From the NCBI RefSeq assembly GCF_004103755.1, contig NZ_CP035283.1, positions 124,001 through 188,000 of the forward strand: DNA of 64,000 nucleotides, read 5' to 3'. The notes beneath the pieces are model-generated. The model made no database searches, was not told where the DNA came from, and saw only the letters and a list, made by a program, of their open reading frames with translations. This DNA is from Caproiciproducens sp. NJN-50 (lineage in GTDB: Bacteria > Bacillota > Clostridia > Oscillospirales > Acutalibacteraceae). Shown piece after piece: positions 34,832 to 43,775 of this stretch. Both the position numbers and the translations under genes were made by a program. Numbering within the stretch: the first letter of the stretch is position 1; each line of letters begins with the position of its first letter.

Positions 34832-36355
34832 CTAACTGACCGTAGCCATTGTCATGATTTTTTCTTCCGTCGCTTCCCCGGTCGGAAGTTCCCCGGTGAT
34901 CCTGCCTTCGGACATCACGTAAATGCGGTCGCTCATGCCGAGAATCTCGGGGAGTTCGGAAGATATCATAAGGATGCTCATGCCGTTTGCCACAAGTCGG
35001 TTCATAATGGTGTAAATTTCATATTTGGCGCCCACGTCGATGCCGCGGGTCGGCTCATCCAGAATCAGGGTATGCGGATCGATGAACAGGCATTTGCTCA
35101 GCGAAACCTTCTGCTGGTTCCCGCCGCTTAAATTACCGACCACCTGATCCACGGACGGCGCCTTGATATTGATCGATTTCATATACCCGTTGGCGGAGAT
35201 TACTTCCTCGTTTTCATTGATGATTCCTTTTCTGCATATTTTTTTAAGATTGGACATGACGATGTTCTGCTTTATGTCCTGAATCAGAATCAGACCGTTC
35301 GCCTTCCGATCCTCCGTCATATACGCGAGCCCGCCACGAATCGCTTTTGCCGGATGATGGTAGCTCACTTTTTCTCCGTTGATGAACATGTCGCCCGACA
35401 CCTTGTACCCGCGTGGATTCCCGAACACGCTCAGCGCGAATTCGGTGCGGCCCGCGCCCATCAGCCCCGCGATGCCGACGATCTCGCCCTTTCGCACATT
35501 CAGGCCGACATGGTGAAGAATCTCCCTGCCGGCAGCGGGGTCGTACGCCGACCAGTCCTTTACTTCAAAACTGACTTCGCCGATTGTACGCTGCTCCTTG
35601 GGAGGATAAACGTTGTCGATCTCCCGCCCTACCATATGGCGGATGATCACATTTTCCGGAACCTTCTGTTTTGTCGCATCCATGGAGCAAATGGTTTTGC
35701 CGTCGCGCAGTATTGTGATGCTGTCGGCGATTTCAGATATTTCCTTTAGCTTGTGGGATATCATGATGCAGGTGACCCCCTGCGTTTTCAATTTTCTCAG
35801 CAGGTCCAGCAAATGTGCGCTGTCGGCTTCCGTCAGGGCGGCCGTAGGCTCGTCGAGAATCAGCAGCTTTATGTCCTTGCTGAGCGCCTTCGCGATCTCA
35901 ATGAGCTGCCGCGTGCCGACGCCGAAGTCCTTGACTTTTGCGACAGGATTCGCGCCGCACCCTACCTTCTCCAGTATTTCCCTGGCGTCGATGATGGTCT
36001 TGTTCCAGTCCACCGTCTTCCCGTTCATGATCTCATGGCCGAAATAGATATTTTCGTAAACAGTCAGCTCGGGAATCAGCGCAAGCTCCTGATAGATGAT
36101 GGCGACGCCGGCTTTCTCGCTGTCGGCGATATTTGTGAAATGCTGCTCCGCGCCGTTCAGGATGATCTGTCCACTGTAAGTGCCATAAGGATAGACCCCC
36201 GAGAGAACTTTCATCAAGGTGGACTTTCCGGCTCCGTTTTCGCCCACAAGGCAGTGGATTTCTCCCTTCCTTACCTGGAAGTTGACCCGGTCCAGAGCTT
36301 TGACCCCCGGGAATTCCTTTGTGATATCCTTCATTTCAAGTATGTAATCACCCAT
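34832..36355 (-). CDS. Sugar ABC transporter ATP-binding protein (XylG/GguA/MmsA-like)
   Basis: A 507-residue CUT2 ATPase with two fused ATPase halves. The first has GENGAGKST, a degenerate signature (FGVGTRQLIEIAKAL) and LLILDEPTAALTE. The second lacks a normal Walker A (GLMGAGRTE) but has LSGGNQQKVSLSKCL and LILDEPTRGIDVGAKYEIY. This asymmetry is the family rule. ATG 36355 has AGGGAG upstream. Confidence 0.92.
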   Translation of the reverse strand: MGDYILEMKDITKEFPGVKALDRVNFQVRKGEIHCLVGENGAGKSTLMKVLSGVYPYGTYSGQIILNGAEQHFTNIADSEKAGVAIIYQELALIPELTVYENIYFGHEIMNGKTVDWNKTIIDAREILEKVGCGANPVAKVKDFGVGTRQLIEIAKALSKDIKLLILDEPTAALTEADSAHLLDLLRKLKTQGVTCIMISHKLKEISEIADSITILRDGKTICSMDATKQKVPENVIIRHMVGREIDNVYPPKEQRTIGEVSFEVKDWSAYDPAAGREILHHVGLNVRKGEIVGIAGLMGAGRTEFALSVFGNPRGYKVSGDMFINGEKVSYHHPAKAIRGGLAYMTEDRKANGLILIQDIKQNIVMSNLKKICRKGIINENEEVISANGYMKSINIKAPSVDQVVGNLSGGNQQKVSLSKCLFIDPHTLILDEPTRGIDVGAKYEIYTIMNRLVANGMSILMISSELPEILGMSDRIYVMSEGRITGELPTGEATEEKIMTMATVS

Positions 36356-36438
36356 ACGCAAAATCTCCCTTAATATGCTGTAAAAACAGATGGGACACTG
36401 GATCTTTGTCACCAGTATCCCATCTGCTTTTTGTCACG

Positions 36439-37590
36439 TTACTTCAGGTTGGTGAAATCGGAAGCCTGATAGTATCCGGAGTCGATAATGGCACTCTTCA
36501 CATTTTTGGAATCCACGACCTGAACGTCTGTCTGTTTTGCCTTGACGTCGACCATTTTATTGTTGTATGTTCCTGTTGTCTCGGGAGTTTTGCCTTGGAG
36601 GATGGAAATCGCCATCGCAATGGAGTCCTTGACGAGAATGCGTACATCCTTGAACACGGTCATGGACTGTTTGCCGTCGATGATATACTGGATCGACGCC
36701 TTTTCGGCGTCCTGCCCGGTGATCTTATAGCTTGTCACCGCCGTGTCCGCCGCGAACACATCCGAAATGGAGCGCGCCGTGCCGTCGTTTGGCGCAAGGA
36801 TATAAACGTTGCCCTTGTCGGCCGCCTTCGCCGCCGTCAGATGAGCTTCGGCCTTATTCTTCGCTTCGTTGAAATCCCAGTTAGTGGTGACCTGTGCGAT
36901 GATCTTGCTTTCCTCGTCGCGGGTCAAGGTCGCTTTGGACTGAAGATTGACGGCTTCGCTGGAGTTCTTGATGACGAACGTCCCGTCCGCAATCTTCGGC
37001 TGAAGAACGTCCCATGCGCCCTCAAAGAAAAGGAACGCGTTGTTGTCGGTCGCGGCTCCGGTGTAGAGATACAGCGGATTGCCTTTTCCGGCCGCATTGT
37101 CGATCAGATACTGTCCCTGCGCCTTGCCGACCGAAATGCTGTCGAATGTGACGTAATAGTCGACCGATTTCGTATCCGTGATGAGTCTGTCGTAGGAAAT
37201 GACGGTGATGCCTTCCTCTTTGGCTTCGTCAACCGCCGCCGCCGCTGCTGCCGCATCCTGCGGGCAGATGATCAGCACCTTGATACCCTTGGCCATCAGT
37301 GCTTCTACATTTTCCTTTTCCTTTGCGGAAGAACCCTGGCTGAATAGAACTTCAATGGAATAATTGGATTCCTTCAGCGCGTCCCTGAATCTTGTTTCAT
37401 CCTGCACCCACCTTGGTTCGTCCTTTGTAGGAAGGATAATGCCCACATCGATTCCGCCCGATTTTGCCGCGCCGCCCGAGGACTGGGCCTCCCCGGACGA
37501 GGCCGGCGCGACGTCGGCCGGTTTTGATTCGCAGGCCGTTAGCCCCGCGATCAGCATGACCGATAACAGTACAGCAAAAAACCTTTTCAA
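36439..37590 (-). CDS. Sugar-binding lipoprotein (ChvE/XylF-like)
   Basis: An extracellular type I periplasmic-binding-protein fold of 383 residues. A TTG start at 37590, 9 bases after GGAAGGTGG, gives a clean lipoprotein signal ending in LTAC near residue 20. The core begins GIDVGIILPTKDEPRWVQDE and contains VLIICPQD and VISYDRLI, typical of xylose/multiple-sugar binding proteins. First gene of the importer operon. Confidence 0.88.
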   Translation of the reverse strand: MKRFFAVLLSVMLIAGLTACESKPADVAPASSGEAQSSGGAAKSGGIDVGIILPTKDEPRWVQDETRFRDALKESNYSIEVLFSQGSSAKEKENVEALMAKGIKVLIICPQDAAAAAAAVDEAKEEGITVISYDRLITDTKSVDYYVTFDSISVGKAQGQYLIDNAAGKGNPLYLYTGAATDNNAFLFFEGAWDVLQPKIADGTFVIKNSSEAVNLQSKATLTRDEESKIIAQVTTNWDFNEAKNKAEAHLTAAKAADKGNVYILAPNDGTARSISDVFAADTAVTSYKITGQDAEKASIQYIIDGKQSMTVFKDVRILVKDSIAMAISILQGKTPETTGTYNNKMVDVKAKQTDVQVVDSKNVKSAIIDSGYYQASDFTNLK

Positions 37591-37619
37591 ATTTTCAATC
37601 CACCTTCCAATTTCATTTC

Positions 37620-37700
37620 GATAGCAATGCACATAAATCACAGGACCGTTTGCTATCTTTTTGTGATATTCATCATACTATTGAAAGGCTTCGTTTACAA
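37620..37700 (-). promoter_or_regulatory. Promoter and inverted repeat of the sugar importer operon
   Basis: On the minus strand, TTGTAA (37695-37700) and TATGAT (37672-37677) are 17 bases apart. Just downstream of the expected start, GATAGCAA (37620-37627) and TTGCTATC (37650-37657) form an 8-bp inverted repeat with a 22-base gap: an operator or an mRNA stem. Confidence 0.6.
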
Positions 37701-37784
37701 TGAACCGGATTGCTGTGTATCATTCTTATATTGCCGAGTTCTGCGATCCACCCGGTTGAAGCAGCGTTTTATTGCCGCAATAAT

Positions 37785-37821
37785 AAAAAGGAGCCTCTGT
37801 GAACAAACAGTTCACAGAGGC
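37785..37821 (-). terminator. Terminator of the sensor operon
   Basis: A perfect 12-bp stem GCCTCTGTGAAC/GTTCACAGAGGC (37793-37821) over a 5-base loop, followed on the minus strand by TCCTTTTTATT. Confidence 0.88.
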
Positions 37822-37873
37822 CAAAGGCAGTCCCCGCAGTGCGGAAAAAAGCGGGACTCCTGTGTGGTGAAGC

Positions 37874-38959
37874 TTATTTCGAGGAGACCTCAGGCGTGCG
37901 GTATACGTCCTCTCTGAGATGGAAGCCGTCCCTGATTACCGTTTCGTCGATATTACCCTTTGTCACCCCGACTACGTCGATCATGAGAAAAGGGACATTG
38001 TAGGTTCCGTCGCTTATGGTGCGGCTGTAGGAAAGCTTTTCCCCGTCGGCGAGAAGCTTGCAGGTTTTTACCGCCTGATCCACCAGCTTTTCGATCGGCT
38101 TGTAGACGGTGAGATGCTGCGTCCCGTCCACGATGCGCTGACAGGCGGCCAGGTCGGCGTCCTCCCCTACGACCAGCACCTTTTTGGCAAGCTTCGCTTC
38201 TGAAAGGGCGTCGATGGCGCCCCATGCGAGGGAGTCGTTGCCCGCGATGATCGCCTTGATCTGGTCCGGATGCTGCCTGAGCTGGTCGGAAACGAAGCTG
38301 TAGGCTCCTTCTCTGCGCCAGTCCTCCACCCATGTTTCCGCGACGATCCGGATCTTCCCGGCCTGAATCGGCCCGTTCAGCACGCTCATGCAGCCGTCGT
38401 GGGACATGGAGGTGTTGTTGTCGTCCTTTGACCCGTTTATTAGAAGATATCCGCCCTCGGGAACAGCTTTGACCAGCGAGCCTGCCTGCAATTCGCCGAC
38501 CTTCACGGTGTCGAATGAAACATAGACGTCGGCATTGGCGTTCCTGACGAGCCGGTCGTACGCGATCACGGGGATTCCGGCCTTTTTGGCTTCCTGAACG
38601 CACGCCGCCGCGTCATCGCGGTCCTGCGGCGCGATGACCAGAACGTCGATCTTCTTCCGAATCATGTCCTGCACTTGTTCCCGCTGCATGGCGGCGTCGT
38701 TGTTAGCGTTGGAAACAATGACGTCCAGTCCCTCCTGTTTCGCTTTTGCGGAGAAGATATCGCGGTCCCGGAGCCATCGGTCTTCCTTGAGCGTTGCCAT
38801 GGAGAATCCAACCAGTATTCTGTGACCTCCGCCCTCCGAGGACTCCGGAGCCTGCTTTGCGCCGCATCCCGTGCAGACCGCTCCGAGCACGACGGCAAGC
38901 AGCGCCGCCACCAGCCCGCCTTTACGCCGTTTGAAAGGTTTTGCTGTCACAAGACTCAC
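37874..38959 (-). CDS. Sugar-binding lipoprotein, second copy (XylF-like)
   Basis: A 361-residue extracellular binding protein with a basic N-terminus and lipobox VCTGC near residue 32. The core (LVGFSMATLKEDRWLRDRD, VLVIAPQDRDDA, VIAYDRLV, NGSKDDNN) is a better xylose-binding match than the first copy. A GTG start overlaps the regulator's TGA (GTGA), so it is coupled to the signalling genes rather than to the permease. Confidence 0.86.
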   Translation of the reverse strand: MSLVTAKPFKRRKGGLVAALLAVVLGAVCTGCGAKQAPESSEGGGHRILVGFSMATLKEDRWLRDRDIFSAKAKQEGLDVIVSNANNDAAMQREQVQDMIRKKIDVLVIAPQDRDDAAACVQEAKKAGIPVIAYDRLVRNANADVYVSFDTVKVGELQAGSLVKAVPEGGYLLINGSKDDNNTSMSHDGCMSVLNGPIQAGKIRIVAETWVEDWRREGAYSFVSDQLRQHPDQIKAIIAGNDSLAWGAIDALSEAKLAKKVLVVGEDADLAACQRIVDGTQHLTVYKPIEKLVDQAVKTCKLLADGEKLSYSRTISDGTYNVPFLMIDVVGVTKGNIDETVIRDGFHLREDVYRTPEVSSK

Positions 38960-40548
38960 TTCCCATAATGTTCTTTATACTCGCTTGCCGTGACGCCGAC
39001 AATCTTTTTGAACAGTTTTGAAAAATAATTGGGATCGGCATACCCTACCTGTTTGGCGGCGTCCTTGACGGACGCATCCGTGGACGCTAAAATGTGTTTC
39101 GCCTTTTCAATGCGGATCCTGATCAACTTATCAATAAAATTTACGCCTGTTTCCTCCTTGTAAAAATGGCTGAAATAATAGGGGCTCAAGTTGACTTCTC
39201 TTGAAATTCCACCCAGCGTGACCTCGCTCTCGTAATGCGACTCCATGTAGGAATCGGCCTTCCGAATAATGTCGTTCGCCCTTTTCTTTTTCCCTGAGGC
39301 GATTTCATTCACCGCCCCTGCAATAAAGCGGCTGCAGATATGACAAAGCTCCGTCTGGCTGCATGCGGCGGCCGCCTCCCCGAGTGCGGCGGGGTAGTCC
39401 CGGATCCAGTTTCCCCACTTCCGGTCGAATCCAACGATCAGTGAGATGCAGTTGTTTTTCAGTTCATCGAAATCGGGCATGACGTCCGCGCACATCCGGT
39501 CGAAAATATTGGAAAAAGCGAACAGGGCCCCTCCCGCGTCGCCTTCATCCGCCTTGGTGCAGACCGCCTGAACAAGCTGCTGCGCGTAATAGTTCCCCGT
39601 GCCCTTCTTTTCCTCCAATATGTCCTCGTAATGCAGGATGGGGATTTCGCTTTTCAGCCGCGAAAGATACTCCAGCGCGCAAAGCGCCTGCCGATAGGAT
39701 TCGCGCGCCCCCCGAACGTCCGGACAGTACCCCCCGATTCCGGCGGATAAACCCAGTTTCAGTTTCTGCGCCTGATGGAGAAAACGCCGCGCCGTTTCCA
39801 CCGCCGCGAGCTTCTGCTCAAACCCAGGGGAATGTTCGTCCAGCACGTAAACGATCAGGCGGTTAAGCATAAGTGGCCCCACGACACACACACATACATT
39901 TTTCAGAATGTCGCGGTAGTTTTGATAAAACTTCTGGCTTTGTACTCCGATTCCGATTCTGTTCTGCACTTCACCCCCGTCCGTTTCCCCGAACTGGACG
40001 GCGAGAACATAGCCGCCCGTCCTTTCAAACCCAAAAAGCCGGCAGTACTTTTGAAGGTCTTCCTCGGAACCGTCCAGCATGCAGATGGAACTGATGAATC
40101 CCGTTTCCAGCACGGGGATCACCATTTCAAATTTTTCTTTCAGTTCCAGCTCCCGCTTGACCTTGTCGCGGCGCTCGTCGATCCGGTGGACCACCTTTTC
40201 CAGCGTTTGCACCAGCTTTTCCTCTTTTACCGGCTTTAGGAGATATTCGTCCACGTTCAGCGCGACGGCTTCCACCGCGTAGTTGAAATAGTCGAAGGCT
40301 GAAATGATGATGAAGTGGACCGCCGGGTTTTCTCTGCGGATATGCTTCATGGCGTCCAGTCCGTTGATGCCCGGCATGTTGATGTCCATAATTACTATAT
40401 CGGGGTGAAGGCTGTCTGATTTTTCAACGGCGGCCCGTCCGGAGCCGGCCGTACCCACGACTTCAAGCCTGTCGAGATCGTTTCGGATTATGTACTCGAC
40501 GGATTTCACCGCGATCGGTTCGTCGTCAACGATCAGCACCCGGTACAT
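38956..40548 (-). CDS. YesN-type response regulator (receiver plus AraC domain)
   Basis: A 530-residue regulator. The receiver has VDDEP and phospho-acceptor Asp55 (VIMDINMPG). A long middle part links to two AraC-type helix-turn-helices at the C-terminus (YMESHYESEVTLGGISREV, KDAAKQVGYADPNYFSKLF). It likely activates the sugar operon promoter. ATG 40548 is preferred over a GTG at 40557. It overlaps the kinase gene by 23 bases. Confidence 0.92.
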   Translation of the reverse strand: MYRVLIVDDEPIAVKSVEYIIRNDLDRLEVVGTAGSGRAAVEKSDSLHPDIVIMDINMPGINGLDAMKHIRRENPAVHFIIISAFDYFNYAVEAVALNVDEYLLKPVKEEKLVQTLEKVVHRIDERRDKVKRELELKEKFEMVIPVLETGFISSICMLDGSEEDLQKYCRLFGFERTGGYVLAVQFGETDGGEVQNRIGIGVQSQKFYQNYRDILKNVCVCVVGPLMLNRLIVYVLDEHSPGFEQKLAAVETARRFLHQAQKLKLGLSAGIGGYCPDVRGARESYRQALCALEYLSRLKSEIPILHYEDILEEKKGTGNYYAQQLVQAVCTKADEGDAGGALFAFSNIFDRMCADVMPDFDELKNNCISLIVGFDRKWGNWIRDYPAALGEAAAACSQTELCHICSRFIAGAVNEIASGKKKRANDIIRKADSYMESHYESEVTLGGISREVNLSPYYFSHFYKEETGVNFIDKLIRIRIEKAKHILASTDASVKDAAKQVGYADPNYFSKLFKKIVGVTASEYKEHYGK

Positions 40549-42076
40549 TTTCGCCACTCCCTTCGTAATTCAGCGGCAAGACCAGAATGAATTTTGTCAG
40601 ACCGCCCGCGCAATCGATCCACATGACGTCACGCCTGTCAAAGAAAAGCCGCAGCCTTTTCAGCACGTTGTCGAGTCCGATCCCCGTCGTGTGCCCCCGC
40701 TCATGGGGCCTGTCGTCGCCGGTATCTTCGGGGGATCCGTTCAGAATGGATTCGATCTGCTCCGGCGGCAGGCCGCTCCCGCTGTCGCAGACCTCAATAT
40801 GGGCAAGCTTTCCCTCCTTCCATGCTCTCAGCCGGATGGTGCCGCCTTCTTCCATTTTGCTGATGCCGTGAATATAGGCGTTTTCAACGAGCGGCTGCAA
40901 AGTCATCCGGGGAACAACGAGTCCCATCAGCTCCGAATCCGTTTCGTCGGCCTCGAGCGAAAACCGGATCGTGTCGCCGAAGCGCATCTGCAAAAGATAC
41001 ATATAGGACACGACGTTGTCGATTTCCTGCTTCAGCGTGGCGTTGGAGTCCAGCCCGTTCAAGTTATAGCGGAAAATATCGGCCGCGTTTTCAAGGTAGG
41101 TGCAGGTAGCCCTGTCTCCCTGGAGCATGGCGATCTTTGCCCCTATGTTGATTGTGTTGAAAATAAAATGAGGGTTTACCTGCGACTGGAGCGCCAGAAG
41201 CTCCGACTCGTGCAGCGCGTTTTTCATTTTCAGGTTATTCAGCTTCTCTTCACTCAGCGTGCGTTCCAGGCGCCTTTTCTCCTGGATCTGGTCGACATAT
41301 TCCCTGATGCTGACCACCATGGAGGCGAACACACTGTACAGCGTATGGATTTCTCCGCTGGTCCTGTCCGGCTGGATGGCAATGTCAAAATCGCCGTCCG
41401 CAATCCTCTGGGCGTATCCGGCAAGCCTTGTGATGGGTTTGGTCACCTCGAAACTGAACAGAATGATCATGGCGATGACGAATCCCATGACGCACGCGAT
41501 TAAGATATCGTTGAGCAGAGACGTGTTTTGCTGCCGGACGCTGATCTCCTCAAACTTTTCCGAACTGTCGATGACGTCGCGGCTCATGATCTCTTCCATA
41601 TAGACCGTGATGTAGTCGCTTTCCTTTACGATTTCCTCATAATCGGCCGTGTAGGCGGAGATATTTCTTCCTCTTTTTTCGTTTATGGCAGCTTCAGCTT
41701 TATCAAGGTAGTTCAAAATCATATTTGCTACGTTTTTGATTTTAATCCCCCGCTCCGTGTAGGAAACCTCCGAAAGCAGTTCGGCGGCGTTTTCGTTGAG
41801 GGAGGAACTGTCGTTGTAAAATGCGATGAGACTGTCCGAACTGCTGGTGGAAAGATAAATTTCAATATCGTTCTGAACCTTTTCCAGTCTGCTGTAGGCC
41901 ACTGTGAGCTCCAGATTCTTTTTCAGCATCTGGTTCGTGTCCCCCATCAGGATCTGGGAGGAAAGGTAGGCGAAAAGGCTGGCGAGCATGATGGTGGAAA
42001 CGGCAAGCAGGAAAAAGGCCATTAGTTTCGTGCGGTATTTCATCCCGCCGAATGACGGCCTCGTTTTAATTTTCAT
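40526..42076 (-). CDS. YesM/LytS-like sensor histidine kinase
   Basis: A 516-residue membrane kinase. Spans at about 17-38 and 186-208 enclose an all-helical extracellular domain of about 145 residues. A HAMP domain follows, then the His_kinase box with the phospho-acceptor in SQVNPHFIFNTIN and an ATPase part with PLVENAYIHGI and GIGLDNVLKRL. The ATG at 42076 overlaps the upstream binding-protein stop, so kinase and binding protein are made together. Confidence 0.92.
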   Translation of the reverse strand: MKIKTRPSFGGMKYRTKLMAFFLLAVSTIMLASLFAYLSSQILMGDTNQMLKKNLELTVAYSRLEKVQNDIEIYLSTSSSDSLIAFYNDSSSLNENAAELLSEVSYTERGIKIKNVANMILNYLDKAEAAINEKRGRNISAYTADYEEIVKESDYITVYMEEIMSRDVIDSSEKFEEISVRQQNTSLLNDILIACVMGFVIAMIILFSFEVTKPITRLAGYAQRIADGDFDIAIQPDRTSGEIHTLYSVFASMVVSIREYVDQIQEKRRLERTLSEEKLNNLKMKNALHESELLALQSQVNPHFIFNTINIGAKIAMLQGDRATCTYLENAADIFRYNLNGLDSNATLKQEIDNVVSYMYLLQMRFGDTIRFSLEADETDSELMGLVVPRMTLQPLVENAYIHGISKMEEGGTIRLRAWKEGKLAHIEVCDSGSGLPPEQIESILNGSPEDTGDDRPHERGHTTGIGLDNVLKRLRLFFDRRDVMWIDCAGGLTKFILVLPLNYEGSGENVPGADR

Positions 42077-43055
42077 CATTAGCCACCTGATACCGGTCGA
42101 CATTTGCCGCATCGATGGAAAACAGATCCGTATTCAGGCTGTCGGAGATATGGTTCCCTTTCAGAATCGAGTTGAGCTGCTGAACGCAATTATAGCCGAT
42201 ATGGTAGGCGTCCGGGCAGACGGAACCATAAATGACACCACGTCCGATGTAATTCAAAGTCTGGGGCATGGCCCCATAGCCGATGACTGAAACGTCTCCC
42301 ACGCGGTTCTCGTCGACCAGTACCTGAGCAATGCCGGGCGTGCTGCGCTCGTCCGTGCAGAGAATCAGGTTGATTTTCGGGTCCTGTGTCAGAATGGTAC
42401 TCATCAGTTTTTCCGTTTCGAACATGCCGGAATCCAGCGCATATATTTTCTGAACCTGAATTCCCTTGTTTTTGGAGAAAACGTCCATCATGCCCTGCAG
42501 CTTCAGGTTTTTATACTGGCTGCTTTCCTTGCTTCCGCTGCCGTTCACAATGATCGCCGCGTTCCCTTTGCCGCCGCAGGCCTTTACGCCCATCTCGCCC
42601 TCGCGGAAGCCGATGTCGTAGCTGCTGGAACCCACCGTGGGAACTTCGGGAATAAAGAAGTGGTCGTTCTCGAAAGTAAGTATGGCAATTTTTTTCTGCC
42701 GCGCTTCCGAGGCAAGGGCGGATGTCTTTTCAATATCCTCCGCCTGAAGCGCGATTCCGTCAACATTGGAGAGGAGAGCTTTCTCAAGAGTTTTCACCGA
42801 GGTGTCTTCATTGTTCTGGGCGACATCTACGAATTCAACATACACATTCAATTTTTTTCCGGCATCGGAAGCTCCTTTTTTAAACGTCGTCCAAAAATGC
42901 TCATTTGTGCTCTGCGTCACAAGCTGAACGTGGTAAGCGGGTTTGCCCACAGGCTCCTGCCCGTTTGTCCGGCTGCGTCCGGTGTCGTAAAGACCGTACA
43001 GCATAGCGGAAATCATGATCAGCACGATGACCAGAGACGCAAAAATGCCTTTCAT
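42066..43055 (-). CDS. Membrane-anchored sugar-binding sensor protein (XylFII-like)
   Basis: A 329-residue type I binding protein with an uncleaved N-terminal anchor (about 4-22) and no lipobox cysteine. VQLVTQSTNEHFWTTFKKGA and DGIALQAEDIE are the first-lobe motifs of sugar sensors. In the known clostridial system, XylFII presents xylose to the LytS kinase. The same gene order and the overlap with the kinase support that role here. Confidence 0.8.
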   Translation of the reverse strand: MKGIFASLVIVLIMISAMLYGLYDTGRSRTNGQEPVGKPAYHVQLVTQSTNEHFWTTFKKGASDAGKKLNVYVEFVDVAQNNEDTSVKTLEKALLSNVDGIALQAEDIEKTSALASEARQKKIAILTFENDHFFIPEVPTVGSSSYDIGFREGEMGVKACGGKGNAAIIVNGSGSKESSQYKNLKLQGMMDVFSKNKGIQVQKIYALDSGMFETEKLMSTILTQDPKINLILCTDERSTPGIAQVLVDENRVGDVSVIGYGAMPQTLNYIGRGVIYGSVCPDAYHIGYNCVQQLNSILKGNHISDSLNTDLFSIDAANVDRYQVANDEN

Positions 43056-43181
43056 GCGATTTCATCTCCATCGGAAGGAAATTACGTTTTTAAGAGGTTT
43101 CCTCCCAGGCCTTTCGGGCCGGGGCAGCGTCAAATCCTATATTAGAATAATAGCATTTCTTAGTAGAATATAATTCCTTCT

Positions 43182-43690
43182 ATGAACGATATTTGCCTCT
43201 CCAATTTATTATTACCAATTAATGGATATAAACGGAATACCCTGAAGGTCATTGTCAATGACAAGCCATTGCATTTTTCCCTGTCGGGCTGCCTGGCCGC
43301 CGGTCTTCCATATCCGAATAACGGACCCGAAAGAGGGAATATCGTGTCTTCCGAAGGGGCGGTGCGGGTATCAGACAGCAGAATTCGCGCCACGTTTTCA
43401 AAGGTATCCCAGAGGAAGCGGAGCAGGCAGCTTCTGAGCAAGGGGGTGCTGAAATGGCGAGAAAAAGTAGAATCTATGCACAGCCTCTTAATGCAGCGCT
43501 GCCAAACCGTGTTTACAAAAGTCTGTATGTGCGCCTTTCCGTTATGGACAGCGGCAAGTTGGACAGCGATATGCTGCAAAATCAGAAAAGCCCCCTGCGC
43601 GCTTATATGGCGGGCAACAGAGTTTTCTCTTTACGAGGTCTATATTGACAACGGAGAAACCGGGGTAAGCTTTCCCTGTTCGAGTGACGC
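43182..43690 (+). pseudogene. Remnant of a serine recombinase module
   Basis: In one frame, from 43454, the start of a large serine recombinase can be read: MARKSRIYAQ, then YKSLYVRLSVMDSGKLDSD and MLQNQKSPLRAY. Near 43620 the frame shifts and VYIDNGETGVSF continues, the conserved strand after the N-terminal helix. Nothing of the catalytic remainder follows. Upstream, LKVIVNDKPLHFSL resembles a small companion protein found before such recombinases, also decayed. It is probably the scar of a lost integrative element. Confidence 0.65.
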
Positions 43691-43775
43691 ACTGATCCTT
43701 GGACATGCTCTGGGTCGTGGCCGCCGGAGGCGCAAAAGGCGCTTTGTGTCCGGGCCATAGATGCGGGCGATGCCG

